Part shown: positions 32,942-36,621 of the stretch, piece after piece | How positions within the stretch are numbered: position 1 is the stretch's first letter | Layout of the letters: each line of letters starts with the position of its first letter | Source: Vagococcus salmoninarum | GTDB taxonomy: Bacteria > Bacillota > Bacilli > Lactobacillales > Vagococcaceae | Assembly (NCBI RefSeq): GCF_003987495.1 | Contig: NZ_NGJU01000025.1 | Coordinates: 1-36,621 of the forward strand | Reading direction: 5' to 3' | Length of the DNA: 36,621 nucleotides | Made by a program: the position numbers and the translations under genes | The notes under the pieces: generated by a model | What the model was told of the DNA's origin: nothing | What the model saw: only the letters and a program-made list of their open reading frames with translations | The model's database searches: none

Positions 32942-33130
32942 TCAAGCTCTTACTTTCAATACTTGTCCCACTCTAATGGCATTTGGATTAGAAATGCCAT
33001 TCCAACTTTGTAACTGCTGCACTGTTAAACAAAATCTTAATGCGATTGAACCTAAGTTATCGCCTGATCTCACTGTGTAGGTGCTCGCTCCACTAGTAGA
33101 TGTACTTCCGATGATGATTACATAAGAATC
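32942..33130 (-). pseudogene. LysM domain remnant of a wall hydrolase-type protein
   Basis: A minus-strand frame of 63 codons (33130-32942, TGA stop) encodes a Ser/Thr linker GSTSTSGAS followed by one LysM repeat: [17 protein letters not shown], then [21 protein letters not shown] and the stop. LysM repeats bind peptidoglycan and usually end N-acetylglucosaminidases or endopeptidases in this group. An in-frame TAG lies directly upstream (33133-33131) and no start codon or ribosome site is present, so this is the stranded 3' end of a lost gene. The terminator at 32851-32881 was probably its own. Confidence 0.8.
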
Positions 33131-33186
33131 CTATTTAAACTTAATTAGTAAAGATTCAGCTGAAAATCTGACTACTATACTATTTA

Positions 33187-33765
33187 TCACTTATAAGTTT
33201 GGATAAAAATATGTGATAAATTATCCTCACCGGAAAATATCCCCACTGCATCAATAACAACACCAGTTAATTCTATTGGTAGATGGATAATTTCATAAGC
33301 AATGCCACTATAATATTGATATAATTGATTATTACCATCTTGAGCGGCTAGTATTTCAAGAAATTCAGTTACTAATTCAGTGGTGTCAGGAACGATGAGT
33401 ACTGACACTGGATGAGGCTCGTATTCCCCCTGACTTATCTCGTAGTGAGCATCTACAATTGGATAAGTTGTCTCTAAAAAATTTAATAAATCAAATTCTA
33501 ATTCTGAATTTTCAACGACATCAAAATGAAAACTCTCACTATTTTCATTTCCATGAATAATTGACGATGACGTAGTTTCATTTTCCTGAACTATTGACTT
33601 AGACGTGGTATTACGTGAAGAACTTATACTATAATCTGATTTTAAAATTTCTTGTTTGGCTTCTCTTTCACTACTTATCATTTTTTCGGTGTCGGTCTGA
33701 GAGACTGAATTACACGCGCTTACAAAAAATGCCACTGCTCCTAAAGTAACAACTAAAGTTTTCAC
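33187..33765 (-). CDS. Secreted lipoprotein of unknown function
   Basis: A 192-residue lipoprotein. The N-terminus MKTLVVTLGAVAFFVSACNS is a signal peptide with a lipobox ending in Cys18. A Ser/Thr/Asn/Glu-rich spacer (about 20-75) precedes a compact acidic domain (about 80-192) with LEFDLLNFLETTYPIVDAHYEI and HPVSVLIVPDTTELVTEFLEIL. The start is GTG at 33765, with GGAGG about 10 bases upstream. I recognise no family. It sits between a LysM remnant and the ECF sigma operon, so a cell-envelope role is plausible. Confidence 0.8.
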   Translation of the reverse strand: MKTLVVTLGAVAFFVSACNSVSQTDTEKMISSEREAKQEILKSDYSISSSRNTTSKSIVQENETTSSSIIHGNENSESFHFDVVENSELEFDLLNFLETTYPIVDAHYEISQGEYEPHPVSVLIVPDTTELVTEFLEILAAQDGNNQLYQYYSGIAYEIIHLPIELTGVVIDAVGIFSGEDNLSHIFIQTYK

Positions 33766-34069
33766 TTTTCAACTTCCTCCTCAATCTTAATTACCAGTCT
33801 TTAGCGCAGTATAATATAACTTTACAAATAAATAAAGTACTTTTTATGGTCACAATTTCCTTCTTCTTTCTTCATTTATACACGCCAGTTTTTCATGTAT
33901 AAATGAGATCGAATTTATTCTAAAAAATTGATTTTTATATAAATATGTTCACTATTTTTTAAAAATTAAGCGACCCCTTTACTCAAATAGCTAAAAAACT
34001 TTCTCTTAGTAGTGGTTTACTAACCGTTTCTATCTAAGAGAAAGTCTGGTTTGGATTGCTTAATAATCT
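33766..34069. other. Intergenic region with an unexplained hairpin
   Basis: About 300 AT-rich bases. CATTTATACA (33873-33882) and TGTATAAATG (33896-33905) form a perfect 10-bp stem with a 13-base loop but no T run, so it is not an obvious terminator. The sigma-operon terminator lies at 33998-34045. I see no gene and no convincing lipoprotein promoter. Confidence 0.5.
33992..34045 (-). terminator. Terminator of the ECF sigma operon
   Basis: ACTTTCTCTTAG (33998-34009) and CTAAGAGAAAGT (34034-34045) form a perfect 12-bp stem with a 24-base loop; the minus strand then has six T. It lies 25 bases past the stop codon at 34070. Confidence 0.85.
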
Positions 34070-34345
34070 CTACATTACTCTTAATATCAAATGAAGCATA
34101 GTTAAAATAAGAGGAAAGATGCTACTTATAAGCAAGCTAGTCTGCTTTTTCAAAATCCCCAAAATTATTCCGATTATTGTCGTTAGACTCATCGTAATTA
34201 ACCAAACATTTTTGTTAAAAACGCTCTGATTGACCAAAGTCGAATTCATTCCATTCACTATCATTGCGATAGTGATTAAACCGATCAATGCCACGCCTTT
34301 AATTAACCATTCAAGCCATGTCGTTTTTTTTAACATTTTAATCAT
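34070..34345 (-). CDS. Small membrane protein, YhdK-like
   Basis: A 91-residue protein with three hydrophobic helices (about 13-30, 46-63 and 70-89) and a basic N-terminus MIKMLKKTTW. It overlaps the 3' end of the anti-sigma-like gene by eight bases and ends the operon. Position, size and topology match YhdK, the small partner that helps anti-sigma YhdL hold SigM in Bacillus subtilis. The match is by context and topology, not by sequence motif. A helper subunit of the membrane anti-sigma complex is the likely role. Confidence 0.7.
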   Translation of the reverse strand: MIKMLKKTTWLEWLIKGVALIGLITIAMIVNGMNSTLVNQSVFNKNVWLITMSLTTIIGIILGILKKQTSLLISSIFPLILTMLHLILRVM

Positions 34346-35411
34346 TCCGCCCTTCTAAACTAGCGTTCCAGTCCCGAATTTCTTCGACTTTGAAACTTTT
34401 CAGCTCTGCTAAATTGCTTTCAAGCCAATCTGCTAATTGATCTGTTCTTCCAGTTAGAAACAAACGGCCATATTTTATGCCGTTATCCTCAATGAACTCT
34501 TGGGCATCTTTAAAATTAACAGGATTGCCGTTTAAAAACGAGTTGAAAGGTGAACGAAGATTACTTGGCATCATTGGTACTTCATTTCCACTTGAGTTTA
34601 TTATTTTAGCACTTGATTGATTGCTTTGATTATCTAATAAGAGGTTTTCATAGAATGAATAATGGTTCTTCAAATAGACTAATTTTTCAATAAAAAGTTC
34701 TTCTGTCATTTCAAAAGCCGTCTGACCATCAAAATATAACGCTGGAAAGCCAAAGGCCGTTGAATTAGGATAGTCAACGCCATACCGGATGACTGTAACC
34801 GTTGCTACGTCTTTTAGTTCAGCTAGCTGTTCCTTAGTTTTTGGTAAGTTAAAAACAACTTCTAAATTAGCTACACCAAACTTATCTTTATGTCTTAGTA
34901 GCTCAATTAGATTTTCCGGTTTCGTTGACCACTCTTGTTCAGGATAAAATTTATAATTAACAAGTCGTTCATTTTGTAAGCTTTCAAAAGTTAAATTATT
35001 CACCTTACCATAAAAATAGTCTTCAGTTACCATTGCTACTTCGTAGTCTTGATTGCCGATTCTTTTAACAATGCTGTGACTTTGCTCTTTACCAAAGGCT
35101 TTATGCTCTGGCATAAAGTAAGTTTCCCCTGGTAAACGATTATTTTGTGTCAGCTCATACCAATTCTGGCGGTAAATCTCCCGTTCTGAGTAATGGTTTG
35201 TACTAGATGTTGGCAAATAACTGGGTTTCTCACCTTCTGAAAAGGTGATAGTATCTTGATCAAAGTATTGATAATAAATTCTGGGTGTTAATTTACTTAA
35301 AACCATTGCCACTAACATTATAAAAACAATTGTATACAGTAAATTTAAGTAAAGCGTATATTTGCTTCTATGAGCTGATTTTTCAATTTCTTTATAGTCT
35401 AATTTGTTCAT
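34338..35411 (-). CDS. Membrane anti-sigma factor, YhdL-like
   Basis: The frame is open to 35456, but GAGAGG with 9-base spacing points to the ATG at 35411, one base after the sigma stop codon; this gives 357 residues starting MNKLDYKEIEKSAHRSKYT. A cytoplasmic N-terminus binds the sigma factor, one membrane helix (LYLNLLYTIVFIMLVAMVL, about 20-40) crosses the membrane, and about 310 residues lie outside. The layout agrees with the Sigma_reg_N/Sigma_reg_C regulators such as YhdL of SigM. It is the middle gene of a sigma / anti-sigma / small membrane protein operon. The signal it responds to, probably wall or membrane stress, is inferred. Confidence 0.8.
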   Translation of the reverse strand: MNKLDYKEIEKSAHRSKYTLYLNLLYTIVFIMLVAMVLSKLTPRIYYQYFDQDTITFSEGEKPSYLPTSSTNHYSEREIYRQNWYELTQNNRLPGETYFMPEHKAFGKEQSHSIVKRIGNQDYEVAMVTEDYFYGKVNNLTFESLQNERLVNYKFYPEQEWSTKPENLIELLRHKDKFGVANLEVVFNLPKTKEQLAELKDVATVTVIRYGVDYPNSTAFGFPALYFDGQTAFEMTEELFIEKLVYLKNHYSFYENLLLDNQSNQSSAKIINSSGNEVPMMPSNLRSPFNSFLNGNPVNFKDAQEFIEDNGIKYGRLFLTGRTDQLADWLESNLAELKSFKVEEIRDWNASLEGRND

Positions 35412-35412
35412 G

Positions 35413-35898
35413 TTAAACATCCTCTCTTTTCCATAATTTAATTTGTTCTCTGCCACGTTTGACTTGCGACTTCAACGTATTGACACTGACACCTAACATT
35501 TCACTAGCTTCTTGATAAGTAAATCCTTTAATTTGAACGATTGCAATCGCCTTTTGTTGTTTTTTCGGTAATTTTGCTAATAATCTAATTGTTTCTTGAA
35601 TATCGTCGGCTGCTAGTAATTGATCCTCAACGTGACCATCGGCTGCTTGTTTAGCAAAAAAATCAGCTGCTTGAATAGTTATTCGTCTCTGTTTTTTAAA
35701 ATAATCGAACATCGTATACTTGGCAATCGTCATTAACCATGCTTCGATATTCTCCGGCACCTTGTCTTGAATCGCTAGAAAAGCTTTCAAGAACGTGTCT
35801 TGTAAGAGATCTTCAGCGGTATAGTGATCTCTCGTATGCGTTAAAAGATAGGCGTACAACTGGTGACTATATTTTTGAAAGTAGTTCTCAATTGTCAA
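35413..35898 (-). CDS. ECF RNA polymerase sigma factor, SigM-like
   Basis: A 161-residue ECF sigma factor with only regions 2 and 4. Region 2 includes YAYLLTHTRDHYTAEDLLQDTFLKAFLAI near 15-43 and WLMTIAKYTMFDYFKKQRR near 54-72. Region 4 includes LPKKQQKAIAIVQIKGFTYQEASEMLGVSVNTLKSQVKRGRE near 109-152. The start is TTG at 35898, with AGGAGG nine bases upstream. An ECF-type promoter, TGCAAC-16-CGTCTA, lies just before it, indicating positive autoregulation. Downstream genes encode an anti-sigma-like protein and a small membrane protein, as in the B. subtilis sigM operon. Confidence 0.92.
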   Translation of the reverse strand: MTIENYFQKYSHQLYAYLLTHTRDHYTAEDLLQDTFLKAFLAIQDKVPENIEAWLMTIAKYTMFDYFKKQRRITIQAADFFAKQAADGHVEDQLLAADDIQETIRLLAKLPKKQQKAIAIVQIKGFTYQEASEMLGVSVNTLKSQVKRGREQIKLWKREDV

Positions 35899-35932
35899 AA
35901 CTACTAGCCTCCTTTCTGACCCTTATACCTAG

Positions 35933-35960
35933 TAGACGCTTAACTAAAGAAATAGTTGCA
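35933..35960 (-). promoter_or_regulatory. ECF-type autoregulatory promoter of the sigma operon
   Basis: Minus strand: TGCAAC (35960-35955), a 16-bp spacer and CGTCTA (35938-35933). This fits the extracytoplasmic sigma pattern (tGmAAC, about 16-17 bp, CGTC/CGTnTA) used by SigM/SigW/SigX and not sigma-A. It lies about 35 bases before the sigma TTG start. Confidence 0.8.
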
Positions 35961-36062
35961 TCTTTAATTTTTTTCTTATCAAAAAGTTCACTTACTTACT
36001 AAAACTTTATCATAATTTCTTCACATTTGTAGACTATTATTAACTCATACTAATAAACAACC

Positions 36063-36142
36063 CTAACAAAACTTTTTCATTATTTACTCCTCCAGAGTAA
36101 ATAAAAATCTCCTTAAACCATCTGATACTCGTCAGATGGTTT
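36063..36142. other. Gene remnant and orphan terminator next to the ISL3 element
   Basis: On the minus strand GGAGG (36093-36089) and ATG (36080) open MKKFC and stop at 36063; one extra A would instead give MKKVLLGLFISMS, like a signal peptide start, so this may be a decayed gene start. TATTTACTC/GAGTAAATA (36081-36103) also pair around that ribosome site. AAACCATCTGA/TCAGATGGTTT (36115-36142) plus a following T run is a good plus-strand terminator with no plus-strand gene before it. The 36143-36315 stretch is AT-rich and otherwise empty. Confidence 0.45.
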
Positions 36143-36315
36143 TTCTTTTATTTTCTTTTCCGGTCTCTATTAACTCTAACTTTTTTGGGTTAGACGATCC
36201 TTATCAATCTAGCTAATTTCATTACACCAGTTTTTTTATCCTCAAAAATAATTTTAACTATTAGGCAAACAAACAAAAATAAGTAACATACACCTGATTT
36301 ACCTACACAAAAAAA

Positions 36316-36621
36316 GGGCTGTATAATTTTTGGTGTGGATGAAGAGATTCATTCACACCTATTTTTACGCAAAAAAATAGAAACATATGAACTTTCCAGT
36401 TAGAATAAAGTTGCTTACACCAATTCAGGGAGGAGAATTCATATGTTTCATAACGATTATATCCGATTATCACTTAATTTAAAAGACCCCAATATCACAT
36501 TTGCTGAAAAAGCATGCGTTGAACAAAAAATAAAAGGCGTTACTGCAACCCTTTATTTTGCTACTTTGACTTATACACCCACTCATTGTAAATGTTGTGA
36601 CCGAGAAAACACTGATTTTCT
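36316..36621 (+). mobile_element. ISL3-family insertion sequence, 5' part
   Basis: The element probably begins at GGGCTGTATAATTTTT (36316), after a poly-A tract, and runs off the window. Just inside, GGTGTG (36332-36337) and CACACC (36354-36359) bracket a hairpin that could block readthrough into the transposase. The exact end is tentative because the other terminus is not visible. Confidence 0.65.
36443..36621 (+). CDS. ISL3-family transposase, N-terminal fragment
   Basis: The ATG at 36443, preceded by GGGAGGAG, opens a frame reading MFHNDYIRLSLNLKDPNITF, then TLYFATLTYTPTHCKCCDRENTDF up to the window edge. The start and the Cys-x-x-Cys zinc-finger segment are typical of ISL3 transposases, common in enterococci and relatives. 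It is the only substantial plus-strand gene in the window. Completeness cannot be judged. Confidence 0.85.
   Translation, partial: MFHNDYIRLSLNLKDPNITFAEKACVEQKIKGVTATLYFATLTYTPTHCKCCDRENTDF

Noticed and set aside
1-36621. CRISPR array, tRNA or rRNA genes, prophage or defence island
   Set aside because: No regularly spaced repeats, no tRNA- or rRNA-like sequence, and no phage or defence gene families were recognised.

Overview
The window looks like chromosomal DNA of a low-GC Gram-positive coccus of the Lactobacillales, closest in style to Vagococcus or Enterococcus. This genus guess is inference. It rests on AT-rich intergenic DNA, strong AGGAGG ribosome sites, the cdaA-cdaR-glmM operon, the yqeG-yqeH-yhbY-nadD-yqeK-rsfS-yqeM operon, a WxL-type surface protein, CcpA/LacI-like control sites and an ISL3-type transposase. 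Almost every gene lies on the minus strand. An IS3-like element is cut by the left edge and an ISL3-like element by the right edge.

Layout. Positions 1-11.3 kb form an amino-sugar and cell-wall block: nagB (GlcN-6-P deaminase), an ABC-F ATPase with an elaborate leader, glmS with a self-cleaving glmS ribozyme, a large vWA/MucBP/WxL surface protein, and cdaA-cdaR-glmM (c-di-AMP synthesis plus phosphoglucosamine mutase). Positions 11.5-14.3 kb hold an alpha-glucosidase (dexB-like) and its LacI-type repressor. A branched palindrome and pyruvate:ferredoxin oxidoreductase follow, up to 18.1 kb. Positions 18.3-22 kb hold a VOC protein and a TrmB regulator / TauE exporter / ornithine cyclodeaminase-like operon. 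Positions 22.2-26.9 kb hold a small unknown gene and the conserved ribosome-biogenesis/NAD operon. Then come leucine dehydrogenase, a MarR / saccharopine-dehydrogenase-like pair, a guanine deaminase / NCS2 permease operon, a LysM remnant, a lipoprotein, and an ECF sigma / anti-sigma / small membrane protein operon resembling sigM-yhdL-yhdK.

How the genes work together. The strongest regulatory theme is amino-sugar homeostasis. An ATTGGTATAG-type motif, like the dre half-site of NagR/YvoA GntR regulators, lies beside the nagB promoter, three times around the glmS promoter, and upstream of cdaA-cdaR-glmM. glmS also has the ribozyme that senses GlcN-6-P. One regulator could therefore couple GlcN-6-P making, breaking and committing to wall synthesis, together with c-di-AMP. 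No NagR gene is in the window, so the regulator is inferred.

Other notable points: a 38-codon leader peptide with mutually exclusive RNA pairings before the ABC-F gene; rsfS and the surface protein apparently lacking ATG/GTG/TTG starts at their ribosome sites; a near-leaderless MarR promoter with a perfect 21-bp operator; and an ECF-type autoregulatory promoter. I saw no tRNA, rRNA, CRISPR array or prophage. I found no wholly new multi-gene defence-like system; the new-looking material is mainly regulatory.
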